From NCBI GenBank assembly GCA_003343995.1, contig QAKE01000011.1, forward strand, positions 1 to 64,000: 64,000 nt of DNA. The letters run 5' to 3'. The notes beneath the pieces were generated by a model. The model was not told the DNA's origin. It ran no database searches and worked only from the letters and a program-made list of their open reading frames with translations. A program made the translations under genes and the position numbers. This document shows positions 16,197 to 25,049 of this stretch, piece by piece. The first letter of the stretch is position 1, and every line of letters starts with the position of its first letter. The stretch is from Bacillota bacterium. GTDB lineage: Bacteria > Bacillota > Clostridia > Christensenellales > Borkfalkiaceae.

Positions 16197-17657
16197 TCAG
16201 TCGTGCCGGATGGCTTCCAGGGCGCTGATCTTCACCGCCCGGCTGGCGGGGGCCAGCCCGGACAGCAGGCCGATGGCGGTGGCAAAGGCCAGCGCCGCCA
16301 GCACCAGCCAGGGCGGAATCACCGAGATCACGGTGCCGCCCGTCCCCATCATGCCCATGATCCCCATGTCGTAGCTTATGCCGCCGGAGGAACCGGACAG
16401 GCCGCTGAACATGGACATGATCAGGGTGATGTTGTTGAGGATGGCGCTGATGCCCAGGCTGAGCACCGCCCCGATCACCCCGCCGATGAAGCCAATACAG
16501 CCGCTCTCGATGAGGAACATCCGCCGGATGTTGCCCAGCTCGCAGCCCAGCACCTTCATGACGCCGATTTCCCGGGTGCGCTCGTAGATGGCCATGGTCA
16601 TGGTGTTGGCGATGTTCAGCGCCGCCACAAAGAGGCTGATGGCCGCCAGACCGCCCAGCATCAGCTGGTTGCGGCGGACCTGCTCCTGCATGGCCTCCCG
16701 CTGCTGGGTCATGGAGTAGGTGGAAAAGCCCAGCTCCTGGATGGCCTTGTCGGTGGACTCCACGTTTTTCAGATCGTCCACCTTGACATAGACCTGGTTG
16801 TATTCCTGGGTGGAGGGAACGTAGCTGTTTTTGCTCAGCTTTTTGTACTCCTCCAGCAGCATCTTCATGTCATCCAGACGCAGAACGATGCCGCTCTGGG
16901 TCCAGTAGCCCTTGGCGGTGTCAGGGGTCAGAACCCCCACCACCTCCAGCTTCCAGCTGATCTCTTTGGGGTTGTCGGGGTCCCCGTCCGAGAGAGTCAG
17001 GGTCATTTCGTCCTTGTTGATGTCCACAAAGGGCTTGATAAGGTTGCCGTTGGCGTCGGTCTGGCCCTGCCAGCGGTAGCGCTTGGGGCTGTTCTGGCTG
17101 CGGCGGGTGTCCTCAAAGTTGTACCCGGCGCCCTCCCCCACCAGCACCGGCAGGGTGTCCTTGCTGTACTTGGCGGTGGCCGAAAGCCAGTCGCCGCTGG
17201 TCAGGGTGAAGCCCATGGGTTCCATCGAGGCGGGGTCGATGCCGATGAGGTTGCCCAGATAGGAGATCTGGTAGCGATCCCCCCGGCCGGCGGTGATCCG
17301 GCCATTGAGGCTGTACGCCTCGTAGTAGGGGGTGGCGGCCACCACATGGTCCATGGAACGGATGGTATTCAGGGTTTCGTCGTTGAGCTTGGCGGGTTCG
17401 TCGGGGGTGGAGGAACTGGTGGTCACGCCGCCGATGGAGTAGGCGACCCCGGTGTTGCCGCCGTAGACCTGGATCTGGGTCAGGTCCCCCCAGCTCTGGA
17501 GCATTTCGTCATAGGATTTGTTGGTGGCGATGCCCAGCGAGATCATGACGATGACGGCGCAGGTGCCCACCACCACCCCGATGACGGTCAGGGCGGTGCG
17601 CCCTTTGCGCCGGGAGAGGTTTTTGGTGGCCAGAGCGACCTGATCAGAGATCTTCAT
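16197..17657 (-). CDS. MacB/FtsX-type ABC transporter permease
   Basis: This 486-residue protein has one N-terminal membrane segment (RTALTVIGVVVGTCAVIVMI, residues about 20-39), a long extracytoplasmic domain (about 50-330), and three C-terminal membrane segments. The conserved FtsX motif TREIGVMKVLG lies before the last two. With the ATPase at 19125-19958 it forms a MacB-like mechanotransmission or export complex. The ATG at 17657 overlaps the end of the upstream gene by 14 bp. The open frame extends upstream to 17720 but only by overlapping that gene. Confidence 0.88.
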   Translation of the reverse strand: MKISDQVALATKNLSRRKGRTALTVIGVVVGTCAVIVMISLGIATNKSYDEMLQSWGDLTQIQVYGGNTGVAYSIGGVTTSSSTPDEPAKLNDETLNTIRSMDHVVAATPYYEAYSLNGRITAGRGDRYQISYLGNLIGIDPASMEPMGFTLTSGDWLSATAKYSKDTLPVLVGEGAGYNFEDTRRSQNSPKRYRWQGQTDANGNLIKPFVDINKDEMTLTLSDGDPDNPKEISWKLEVVGVLTPDTAKGYWTQSGIVLRLDDMKMLLEEYKKLSKNSYVPSTQEYNQVYVKVDDLKNVESTDKAIQELGFSTYSMTQQREAMQEQVRRNQLMLGGLAAISLFVAALNIANTMTMAIYERTREIGVMKVLGCELGNIRRMFLIESGCIGFIGGVIGAVLSLGISAILNNITLIMSMFSGLSGSSGGISYDMGIMGMMGTGGTVISVIPPWLVLAALAFATAIGLLSGLAPASRAVKISALEAIRHD

Positions 17658-19128
17658 CGTCGGCTTCCTCCAGCTGTGCGATGGCGGCGGCCTTGCGGCG
17701 CTTGCGCACCACCAGCACAACCACGATGGCCACCACCACCAGGACGGCCGCCACGATCAGCACCCAGCCCCACACCGGAATGCCGGTCTGCTGGGGCGCT
17801 TCCATGCCGGGATCCATCATGCCGGGATCGTCGTAGGTGGGCATTTCCATGACGGTGGCGGAGAAGTCCTTGGTCACCGTCTTGATGGAGCCGTCGGCGG
17901 ATTCGTAGGTCAGGGTGATGGTGCCGGACAGGGGGCCGGCCTGGGTGGGCATCAGGTCAAAGTCCACGCTGTTTTCGGTGCCGGCGTTGACGTTGCCGAT
18001 GTACTGTTGGGTGATGTCGGCGCCCAGATTTTCCCCCGAAATGGAGGCTTCCAGGTTGGAGACGGGGTTTTTGCCCTTGTTGACAAAGTTCAGGGTGACG
18101 CTGGTGGAGTCCCCCACATAGATGGTGTCGGTCAGTTCCAGCTGGCCCAGCTCAAACCGGTCGGGCTGGCTGATGGGCACCGAGATGGTGGTGGTGCCGG
18201 TGACGGCCTTGCCGGTGAGCACGCCGGTGCCGGTCATGTTCACCGTGATGTCGGCCACGTTGGTCTGGTAGCTGGCCGAGGGCATGATGCTGAAGGTCAC
18301 GTCCCGGGTGGATTTGGGGGTCATCTCCCCCACATAGGAGGAGAGGCTGCCGCCGGTGAGGGAGACGCCGTCGGGCAGGGTGACCGAGATGATAACATCG
18401 CTGAGATTCTCCGAGCCGTCGGTGGCATAGGCGGTCAGGGAGAGGGAGAAGGGCGAGCCGGCCACGATGGCGGCGTTGCCGTAGCTGGAGGAGCGGATCA
18501 CCAGGTTGGGGGTGCGGACCTTGGAGGGATCTTCGGGGTCCTCATCCACGCACTGGCCGAGGGTGACGCTGAACTGCTGCATGGGAAGGCTGGAATCCAG
18601 ATAGCTGAGGTTGATGGGGAAGGTGTTGCCGCCGCCGTTGTAGATCACATCCCGGAAAAGCAGCACATAGCTGTAATAGGGGCCTTCCTCATCCTCCCCC
18701 TCCACCAGCTGGCTGATCTCGCCGTTGCCGGTGTAGGTAAAGACCGAGGAGTTGACCCGGGCGCTGATCTGGTCGGCTTCCACGCTGAACTTGGCCGAGG
18801 AGTGGTCCACCACCCGCAGCACCACGTTGACGGTGTCGTACCAGTCCACGGTGGACACCTCGTTGCCGGCGGTGTCGGTGACGGTGGCGGCTACCACATA
18901 GACCCCGGTGTTGCTGTAGGGGTCGGTGGTGGGTTCAGGGCTGGTGCTGGGTGCGGGGGTGGCGCTGGGGGCCGGCGTTGCGGTGGAAACCGGGGTGGTC
19001 ACTTCCTGGTTGTAGCCGGGTACCCCGCCGCTGATGGAGATTTCATCGGCGGCGGCGGGCAGAGCGGCGGCGCCGGCCGCCAGGCAGAGCGCCAGGGCGG
19101 CGGCGCAGAAACGATGGGCGATTTTCAA
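17644..19128 (-). CDS. Secreted, membrane-anchored partner protein of the ABC system
   Basis: This 494-residue protein has a signal peptide (residues 1-27, ending LPAAADE) and a Pro/Thr/Ser linker (about 45-70). Long beta-rich segments follow, with repeated NxxSV and LxVTVNL-like strands reminiscent of CARDB or COG1361 modules. A C-terminal membrane helix (VWGWVLIVAAVLVVVAIVVV) is followed by a basic stop-transfer patch and an acidic tail. It lies between the ATPase and permease genes, overlapping both (ATGA with the ATPase). It probably takes the place of the MacA-type fusion protein as an extracellular scaffold. Its precise role is unknown. Confidence 0.75.
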   Translation of the reverse strand: MKIAHRFCAAALALCLAAGAAALPAAADEISISGGVPGYNQEVTTPVSTATPAPSATPAPSTSPEPTTDPYSNTGVYVVAATVTDTAGNEVSTVDWYDTVNVVLRVVDHSSAKFSVEADQISARVNSSVFTYTGNGEISQLVEGEDEEGPYYSYVLLFRDVIYNGGGNTFPINLSYLDSSLPMQQFSVTLGQCVDEDPEDPSKVRTPNLVIRSSSYGNAAIVAGSPFSLSLTAYATDGSENLSDVIISVTLPDGVSLTGGSLSSYVGEMTPKSTRDVTFSIMPSASYQTNVADITVNMTGTGVLTGKAVTGTTTISVPISQPDRFELGQLELTDTIYVGDSTSVTLNFVNKGKNPVSNLEASISGENLGADITQQYIGNVNAGTENSVDFDLMPTQAGPLSGTITLTYESADGSIKTVTKDFSATVMEMPTYDDPGMMDPGMEAPQQTGIPVWGWVLIVAAVLVVVAIVVVLVVRKRRKAAAIAQLEEADDEDL

Positions 19129-19958
19129 TGTACTTCCTCCTTCTCTGGGGCGGGATTCGGTTCCGGTTCGGGGTCGGGCCGGTCCGGTTTTCCGGCGGCG
19201 CTTCCGCCGATGGTCAGGTTGCCGTGCAGGGATTCAAACAGGTTGCGGCGGTTTTGTTCCCGGGTGGCCTCGTCCTGGACCACATCGCTCTGGACCTTGC
19301 CGTCCAGGATGGTGATGATGCGGTCGGCACAGGCGGCCAGGGAGGGCTCATGGGTGACCATGACAAAGGTGATGCCCTCTTTTTTGGAAAGTTCCAGCAT
19401 CCGGTACAGCACCTGTTTGCTGGTGGTGGAATCCAGGTTGCCGGTGGGTTCGTCGGCGAAGATCACCCGGGGCTTGCCCACAAAGGCGCGGGCGATGCCC
19501 ACCCGCTGCTGCTGGCCGCCGCTCATCTCGGTGGGCATATGGTCGGCGCGGGCGCCCAGACCCATATCTTTCAGCTCTTTGCGGGCCAGCCTGATCCGCT
19601 GGGAGCGGGGAACGCCCTTGAACATCAGGGGCATGGCCACGTTTTCGGCGGCGGTCATGCTGGGCAGCAGGTTGTAGCTCTGGAAGATGAACCCCAGATG
19701 CTGCTGGCGGAAATGGGCCAGTTCGTTTTCCGACATGGCGCTGATCTCGTGACGGCCGATGAACACCTTGCCGCGGGTGGGCTTTTCCAGCCCGGCCAGC
19801 TGGTTGAGCAGGGTGGATTTGCCGCTGCCGGACTGACCGACGATACAGCAGAACTCCCCTTTTTCGATCTGGATGTCCACGTCGTTGAGGGCGACCACCC
19901 GTTCTTTGCCGACGACATACACCTTGCGGAGCTTTTCGGTATGGATGATAGCAGCCAA
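19125..19958 (-). CDS. ABC transporter ATP-binding protein, MacB/LolD type
   Basis: This 277-residue ATPase has Walker A GQSGSGKS, the Q-loop segment FIFQSYNLLP, the signature [14 protein letters not shown], Walker B VIFADEPTGNLDS and the H-loop VTHEPSLA. The family powers FtsX-like permeases. I chose the TTG at 19958, preceded by AAAGGAGGGG. The frame runs on to 20282, but that part is repeat R3 sequence and no ATG has a ribosome site there. The C-terminal 60 residues extend past the usual domain (rich in Asn, Arg, Pro and Glu). It is the first gene of the three-gene unit. Confidence 0.9.
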   Translation of the reverse strand: MAAIIHTEKLRKVYVVGKERVVALNDVDIQIEKGEFCCIVGQSGSGKSTLLNQLAGLEKPTRGKVFIGRHEISAMSENELAHFRQQHLGFIFQSYNLLPSMTAAENVAMPLMFKGVPRSQRIRLARKELKDMGLGARADHMPTEMSGGQQQRVGIARAFVGKPRVIFADEPTGNLDSTTSKQVLYRMLELSKKEGITFVMVTHEPSLAACADRIITILDGKVQSDVVQDEATREQNRRNLFESLHGNLTIGGSAAGKPDRPDPEPEPNPAPEKEEVH

Positions 19959-20059
19959 ACGCGCCCCTCCTTTATTTCGACATTCTATTTTCCCATCATA
20001 CCATGAAAACACCCCGGTGGGAAGTGGTTTTCTGCTGATACCAGTGTAAAATCTTTCTT

Positions 20060-20793
20060 GGTTGTGTTTGGGGCTTGCCGGGAAAACGGGAGGCTGACGA
20101 TAGGCCCGACGGGGAGCCGTTGGTTTCTCGCCGTTTCGGGAGGGAGGACCTCCACGGAGCCGTTCGGCTCGGGAAGGCGTTCCTTTTTTGTAACCAAAAA
20201 AGGAACCGAAAAAAGTTCCACCGTTCCGAGGCGGTGGACGCCCGGCCAGGGCTGAAAGCCCTGGACTCCGATTGGCCCCCACCGCGGACGGGGGCCAATC
20301 GCAAGGAGTGGATTAGAGAAAGGGCTTCGCCCTTTTCAAACCTTCTCTAATCCTCACCACCTATCCAGGCTCCTCCATAAACGGAATCCAAAATTAGTGG
20401 AAGGGTTTTAGAAAATCTTCCGCAAACTTTCTTACTAAAGACAAAAGCCAGAAGCAATGAAAAGGCGTGATGCCTTTCGACTGCTTCTGGCTTTCTTGTT
20501 ATCTGTTCTTTCTCTTTATAGAGAAGGATTATCAAGGGCGAAGCCCTTGATTTTGGATCCTTCCTTGCTTTTTGGGTCTGTCTTTAGGCAGGCCCAAAAA
20601 GGGGTCCAGGGTCAAAGACCCTGGTCGCGCGTCCACCGCCTCGAAACCGGTGGGACTTTTTCGGTTCCTTTTTGGTCACAAAAAGGAACGCCTTCGGGGG
20701 AGGAACGGCTCCGTGGAGGTCCTCCCGTTCTCGGCGGCGAGAAACCAACGGTCCCCCGTCGGGCCTATCGGGAGTCTCCCGGCTTCGGAAAAG
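20060..20793. repeat. Double-armed hairpin-chain intergenic repeat R3
   Basis: Two inverted arms flank the central hairpin AAAGCCAGAAGCA (20444-20456) and TGCTTCTGGCTTT (20482-20494). The arms hold the same ordered hairpins as R1. The right arm ends three bases from the stop codon of the histidine kinase gene (20796). The left arm lies upstream of the ABC ATPase gene, whose open frame falsely continues into the repeat. Confidence 0.85.
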
Positions 20794-20795
20794 CC

Positions 20796-22166
20796 TCAAG
20801 CCTCTTTGGGAAACACCACCCGGATGGTAGTCCCGGTCCCGACCTGACTCTTCAGGTCGATCTTGGCCCCGTGCAGCATGGCAATGTGCTTGACAATCGC
20901 CAGCCCCAGGCCGGTGCCGCCGGTGGCCTTGCTCCGGCTCTTGTCCACCCGGTAAAACCGCTCAAACACCCGGTTCTGGCTGTCCTGGGGGATGCCGATG
21001 CCGTTGTCCTCCACCGAGAGGAAGGGACACCCGTCGGAACCCAGGCCGCACCGCAGCGTCACATGGCCGCCGGGACGGTTGTAGCGGATGGCGTTGTCGC
21101 AGAGGTTGGTGGCCAGCTCGGTGAGCAGGTCCCGGCTCCCCTGCACCACCGCCGGGGACGCCTGGTATTGCAGCGTCACATAGGCTTTGCGGGCGTTCAT
21201 CGTCATGTTGCCGGCAATCTCCTTGGTCAGCGCCGCCAGATCCACCGGCACCGGGTCCAGCCGGGCCTCTTCCTTGTCCCGCATGGCGTCCAGCTCGGAA
21301 AGCTGCAGAATGTCCGACACCAGGGCGATCATCCGCTTGGCTTCCTTGTGGATCCGGGCGCCGAAGGTGGCCACGTCCTCCGGCTTGGCCATCCCGCTCT
21401 CGATCAGCTCGGCATAGCCCGAAATGCTGGTCAGCGGGGTTTTCAGCTCATGGCTCACGTTGGCGGTGAACTCCCGCCGCAGGGTTTCGTTGTCCTCCCG
21501 CAGCTTGCGGTCGGACTGGACGGTGTGGGCCAGCGGGATCAGTTCCTCATAGGGGACGTTGGCCTCGATGTCGTCCAGGTGCTCCGCCATCCGGGTGATG
21601 GGGCGCACCAGCACCCGAGTCATCGCCCAGGCCAGTGCCGCCGCTACCGCTGCCACCAGGGCGCAGCCCAGCACCAGCAGCGGCAGCACCCGGTTGTAGG
21701 AGGCCCACAGCCCCCGGGTGTCCTCTGCCAGGCGCAGCACCCGGCCATCCGACAGAAGCAGAGCATAATAATGGGTCTCGTAGCCCGCCGTTTCGCTGGC
21801 GCGCACGCTCTGGCCGGTGCCGGCTTCCAGCGCCGCCGCCACCTCGGGGCGGCTCAGGTGGTTCTCCATCCCGGCGGGATCGGTCAGGCTGTCATAGAGC
21901 ACCTGGCCGTCGCTGTCAATGAGGGTCAGCCGCAGCCCCACCGTCAGGTAGTTGTCCAGGCTGGCGGGGTCCCCCGAAAACCCGGCGGCCACCGCCTCGG
22001 CCTGCCGCTGCAGGCTGCGGTCCACCTCCGCCGCAAAGGCACGGTGGAAAAGCAGCGCCGAGCCCAGCGCCGTCAGCACCACCGCCAGGATCCCCACCGC
22101 CAGCACACCCCGCATAATCTGCCGGGCCATGCTGCGCGGGGTGCGTTCGGATTCCTCAGGTTTCAT
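20796..22166 (-). CDS. phoR: Phosphate-type sensor histidine kinase (PhoR-like)
   Basis: This 456-residue membrane kinase has a first membrane segment at about 20-41, an extracytoplasmic sensor, a second membrane segment at about 160-182, a HAMP linker, and a HisKA domain with FTANVSHELKTPLTSISG (His239). The ATPase domain has NAIRYN (N box), DNGIGI (G1) and GGTGLGLAI (G2). It would phosphorylate the response regulator encoded just upstream; the genes overlap by 11 bp. Synteny with the phosphate transporter genes and the Pho boxes supports PhoR over other Class I kinases. It lacks a PAS domain between HAMP and HisKA. Confidence 0.88.
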   Translation of the reverse strand: MKPEESERTPRSMARQIMRGVLAVGILAVVLTALGSALLFHRAFAAEVDRSLQRQAEAVAAGFSGDPASLDNYLTVGLRLTLIDSDGQVLYDSLTDPAGMENHLSRPEVAAALEAGTGQSVRASETAGYETHYYALLLSDGRVLRLAEDTRGLWASYNRVLPLLVLGCALVAAVAAALAWAMTRVLVRPITRMAEHLDDIEANVPYEELIPLAHTVQSDRKLREDNETLRREFTANVSHELKTPLTSISGYAELIESGMAKPEDVATFGARIHKEAKRMIALVSDILQLSELDAMRDKEEARLDPVPVDLAALTKEIAGNMTMNARKAYVTLQYQASPAVVQGSRDLLTELATNLCDNAIRYNRPGGHVTLRCGLGSDGCPFLSVEDNGIGIPQDSQNRVFERFYRVDKSRSKATGGTGLGLAIVKHIAMLHGAKIDLKSQVGTGTTIRVVFPKEA

Positions 22167-22851
22167 CGGCGGCCTCCGCGCCCTTGGCGCTCAGCTTGTA
22201 GCCCACCTTGCGCACCGTGCGGATCTCCTCGCCGGCGTCCCCCAGCTTCTGGCGCAGGGTCCGCACATGCATGTCGATGGTGCGGGATTCCAGCAGGTCG
22301 TCGGTGTCCCACACCGCCTTCATGATCCGTTCCCGGGCCAGCACCTCCTCGGGATGTTCCAGGAAAAAGTGCAGCAGGGAATATTCCTTGAAGGTCAGCT
22401 CCACCGGCTCCCCGTCCACCGTCACGGTGCGGGAGAGATCGTCCAGGGCGATGGGGCCGAACCGCAGCGGCCCTGCCGCCGGAGCACTCTTGGCCCGGCG
22501 CAGCACTGCCTTGACCCGGCTGATGAACTCCATGATGCCGAAGGGCTTGCAGAGATAGTCGTCGGCGCCGTGGTCCAGCCCCTTGACCACATCAATCTCG
22601 CTGGTCTTGGCGGTCACCATAATCACCGGCACCGCCCGGGTGGCGGCGCTCTCCCGCAGCTTGCCCAGGATGGCATAGCCGTCCTCGTCGGGCAGCATCA
22701 CGTCCAGGATCACCAGATCCGGCACCGTCTGATGCACCGCGGCCCAAAAGCTGGCCCCGTCGGGAAAGCCCTGGGCCGGAAAGGAATTGGTCTGGAGCGC
22801 GTACTGCTCCAGCTCCCGGATGCTGGCATCGTCCTCGACGATGTAAATCAT
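22156..22851 (-). CDS. phoP: OmpR/PhoB-family response regulator (PhoP/PhoB-like)
   Basis: This 231-residue regulator has a receiver domain (residues 1-115) with acidic pocket VEDD, phospho-acceptor Asp50 (LVILDVMLP), Thr in MVTAK and Lys in CKPF. A C-terminal winged helix has LTFKEYSLLHFFLEHP and TIDMHVRTLRQKLG. It is cotranscribed with the kinase and probably also with the Na/Pi transporter gene 27 bp upstream. It is the best candidate to bind the 11-bp phased TTTACA repeats in 24,795-24,933. The symbol phoP/phoB is inferred from context. Confidence 0.88.
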   Translation of the reverse strand: MIYIVEDDASIRELEQYALQTNSFPAQGFPDGASFWAAVHQTVPDLVILDVMLPDEDGYAILGKLRESAATRAVPVIMVTAKTSEIDVVKGLDHGADDYLCKPFGIMEFISRVKAVLRRAKSAPAAGPLRFGPIALDDLSRTVTVDGEPVELTFKEYSLLHFFLEHPEEVLARERIMKAVWDTDDLLESRTIDMHVRTLRQKLGDAGEEIRTVRKVGYKLSAKGAEAADET

Positions 22852-22877
22852 GAAAATTGCCTCCTTGTGGCGGGCGC

Positions 22878-24686
22878 TCAGGCCTCCCCGGACTTCCGGA
22901 CCGGCTCCTTCTCACCCTCGGGCGGGAAGGCGTAGCGGTCACGGTACTTCTCGTACCGCTGTTCAAACTTGACGCTGGCGCCGCTCTTGACGTTGTTCAG
23001 ATATTCGTGGGTGTCGAACCGGTCGGCCGCCACCTCGATCATCGCCACCGCGATGTTGGAGCAGTGGTCGGCGATCCGCTCATAGTTGGTCAGCAGGTCA
23101 TCCAGCACAAAGCCGTACTCGATGGAGCAGGTGCCCGCCTGCAGACGGGCGATGTGCCGGGTCTTGATGTCCCGCACCAAGTTATCCACGACCTGCTCCA
23201 GCGGCTCAATCTTGGACGCCGCGTTGCAGTCGTTTTTCTGGAAATCATCCACCGTGCGGTTGACGATGTCCTGTACCGCGGCTTCCAGCACCGCCAGGTC
23301 GCTGAGGGCTTCGGCACTGAACTGGATGTTCTTGTCCCGGATCTCTTCGGCGGCCTCCACCAGGTTCACCGTGTGGTCGGAAATCCGCTCAAAGTCGCTG
23401 ATGGTGTGCAGCAGGGTGTTCACGCTGCGCTGGTCCTCCCGGGAGAGGGCTTTGGCCGACAGCTTGACCAGATAGGTGCCCAGCACATCCTCATAGTGGT
23501 CCACCGCTTCCTCCTTGCGGCGCACCTCGTCGGCGATGGCGTCATCCCATTGCCGGGTGGTGGACATAGCCTGCAGCAGCGAGGTGCGGCAGATCTCCGC
23601 CATGTCGCCGCCGGTGAGCATGGCACGGCCCACCGCCACCGAGGGGGTGGAGAGCAGGCGGTCGTCCAGAAGCTCGGTGTGCTCGGGGGTCTTGTCGTCG
23701 GGAACGGTCAGGATCGCCAGACGGACCAACACCTTATTAAAGGGAAGCAGGATGGCCGTGGTGACCAGGTTGAAGACGGTGTGCACCACCGCAATGTTGA
23801 AGGCGTTGGCCTGGTCATGGTAGAAGGGGAAATGGAACACTGCGTTCAGGGCATAGAACCCGGCCAGGAAAAACGCCGTGCCGATGATGTTGAAGTAGAG
23901 ATGCACCATGGCGGTGCGGCGGGCATTCTTGTTGGCGCCCGCCGAGGAGATCAGCGCGGTGACGGTGGTGCCGATGTTCTGGCCCATGATGATGGGCATT
24001 GCCGCGGCCAGAGACACCGCCCCGGTGGAGGTGGACAGCGCCTGCAGGATACCCACCGAAGCCGAGGAGGACTGGATGATGGCGGTCAGCAGGGCGCCCA
24101 CCAGAACACCCAGCACCGGGTTGGTGAAGGCCAGGAACAGCTCCCCGAACCAGGGGGCGTCGGCCAGGGGCGCGGTGGAGCTGCTCATCAGATCCATGCC
24201 GGCCATCAGGATGAAGAAGCCCAGGAAAATCTGGCCGATGCCCTTGCGGCGGTCCTTGCCGAACATGAACATCGCCATGCCCACAAAGCCCAGCAGGGGT
24301 GCCCAGGCGTCAGGGCTGAGCATCTGGATGAAAATGCTTTCTCCCTGCAGGCCGGTCAGCGAGAGCAGCCAGGAGGTGACGGTGGTACCGATGTTGGCGC
24401 CCATGATGACGCCCACCGCCTGGTACAGATCCATCAAGCCGGAGTTGACGAAGCCCACCACCATGACAGTGGTGGCCGAGGAGGACTGGATGACAGCAGT
24501 AACCACAAGGCCCAGCAAAAGGCCCCGCAGCGGGGAGGAGGTCATCTTGCTCAGGATGCCCTGCAGCTTGCTGCCTGCGGTCTGCTCCAGGTTTTTGCCC
24601 ATGATGTCCATGCCGAACAGGAACATCGCCAGACCGCCCATCAGGGTGAACACGTTAAAAATGCTCATACCGGGGTACACTTCCAT
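22878..24686 (-). CDS. Na+/phosphate cotransporter family protein with PhoU-like domain (NptA type)
   Basis: This protein of about 602 residues has two inverted sets of transport segments. Each carries the QSSSA signature of the Na/Pi-cotransporter family (VIQSSSATTVMVVGFVNSG and IIQSSSASVGILQALS). The C-terminal 200 residues form a PhoU-like helical domain. It would take up or efflux phosphate using the Na+ gradient. The start is uncertain: ATG at 24686 or the in-frame ATG at 24668, neither with a strong ribosome site. Pho boxes 109-141 bp upstream indicate induction by phosphate starvation together with the divergent pst genes. Confidence 0.88.
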   Translation of the reverse strand: MEVYPGMSIFNVFTLMGGLAMFLFGMDIMGKNLEQTAGSKLQGILSKMTSSPLRGLLLGLVVTAVIQSSSATTVMVVGFVNSGLMDLYQAVGVIMGANIGTTVTSWLLSLTGLQGESIFIQMLSPDAWAPLLGFVGMAMFMFGKDRRKGIGQIFLGFFILMAGMDLMSSSTAPLADAPWFGELFLAFTNPVLGVLVGALLTAIIQSSSASVGILQALSTSTGAVSLAAAMPIIMGQNIGTTVTALISSAGANKNARRTAMVHLYFNIIGTAFFLAGFYALNAVFHFPFYHDQANAFNIAVVHTVFNLVTTAILLPFNKVLVRLAILTVPDDKTPEHTELLDDRLLSTPSVAVGRAMLTGGDMAEICRTSLLQAMSTTRQWDDAIADEVRRKEEAVDHYEDVLGTYLVKLSAKALSREDQRSVNTLLHTISDFERISDHTVNLVEAAEEIRDKNIQFSAEALSDLAVLEAAVQDIVNRTVDDFQKNDCNAASKIEPLEQVVDNLVRDIKTRHIARLQAGTCSIEYGFVLDDLLTNYERIADHCSNIAVAMIEVAADRFDTHEYLNNVKSGASVKFEQRYEKYRDRYAFPPEGEKEPVRKSGEA

Positions 24687-24794
24687 TCTCTTATTTTCTT
24701 TTTCCGCCGCGCCGTCGGCACAATCCGACATTCCGCGGCCCTATACCATCCTCTATTATAAAGGATGTCCGCCCCGGCAGAACACCAAACAGCG

Positions 24795-24827
24795 GTAAAG
24801 TATTTGTAAAATCTGTGTAAAATGGAC
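24795..24827 (-). promoter_or_regulatory. Pho box array for the minus-strand nptA-phoP-phoR unit
   Basis: On the plus strand three consecutive 11-bp units each start with GTAAA (24795, 24806, 24817). On the minus strand this reads TTTACA-N5-TTTACA-N5-TTTAC, matching the 11-bp-period direct repeats bound by PhoP/PhoB. Two further GTAAA units lie at 24845 and 24860, not in strict phase. Confidence 0.7.
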
Positions 24828-24874
24828 TGCCCAGCGGGTATTTTGTAAAAAATCGGGCGGTAAAATCCGTGCAT

Positions 24875-24971
24875 TTTACACAAACTTTGCATTTGGACAA
24901 ATTGGCTTACCAAGGTTTTACCGAAACTGTACCGCGCCATGGTCGAAACGGCAAAGAAAAGACGGTACAAT
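24875..24971 (+). promoter_or_regulatory. Pho boxes and promoter of pstS
   Basis: TTTACA (24875) and TTTGCA (24886) are 11 bp apart. CTTACC (24906), TTTACC (24917) and TGTACC (24928) are again exactly 11 bp apart. A -10 TACAAT lies at 24966-24971, with no good -35, as is usual for promoters activated by PhoP/PhoB. Confidence 0.65.
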
Positions 24972-25049
24972 ACATCATGCAGCCGGGCGAACGGCCCGAC
25001 CGCAAAGAGAGAACACAAAAAACAACGATACAAGGGAGAAGATTTGGTT

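Noticed and set aside
19959..20282. N-terminal extension of the ABC ATPase by 108 residues
   Set aside because: The extension translates repeat R3 sequence and leads to no ribosome site. The TTG at 19958 has AAAGGAGGGG just upstream and begins the normal ATPase fold.
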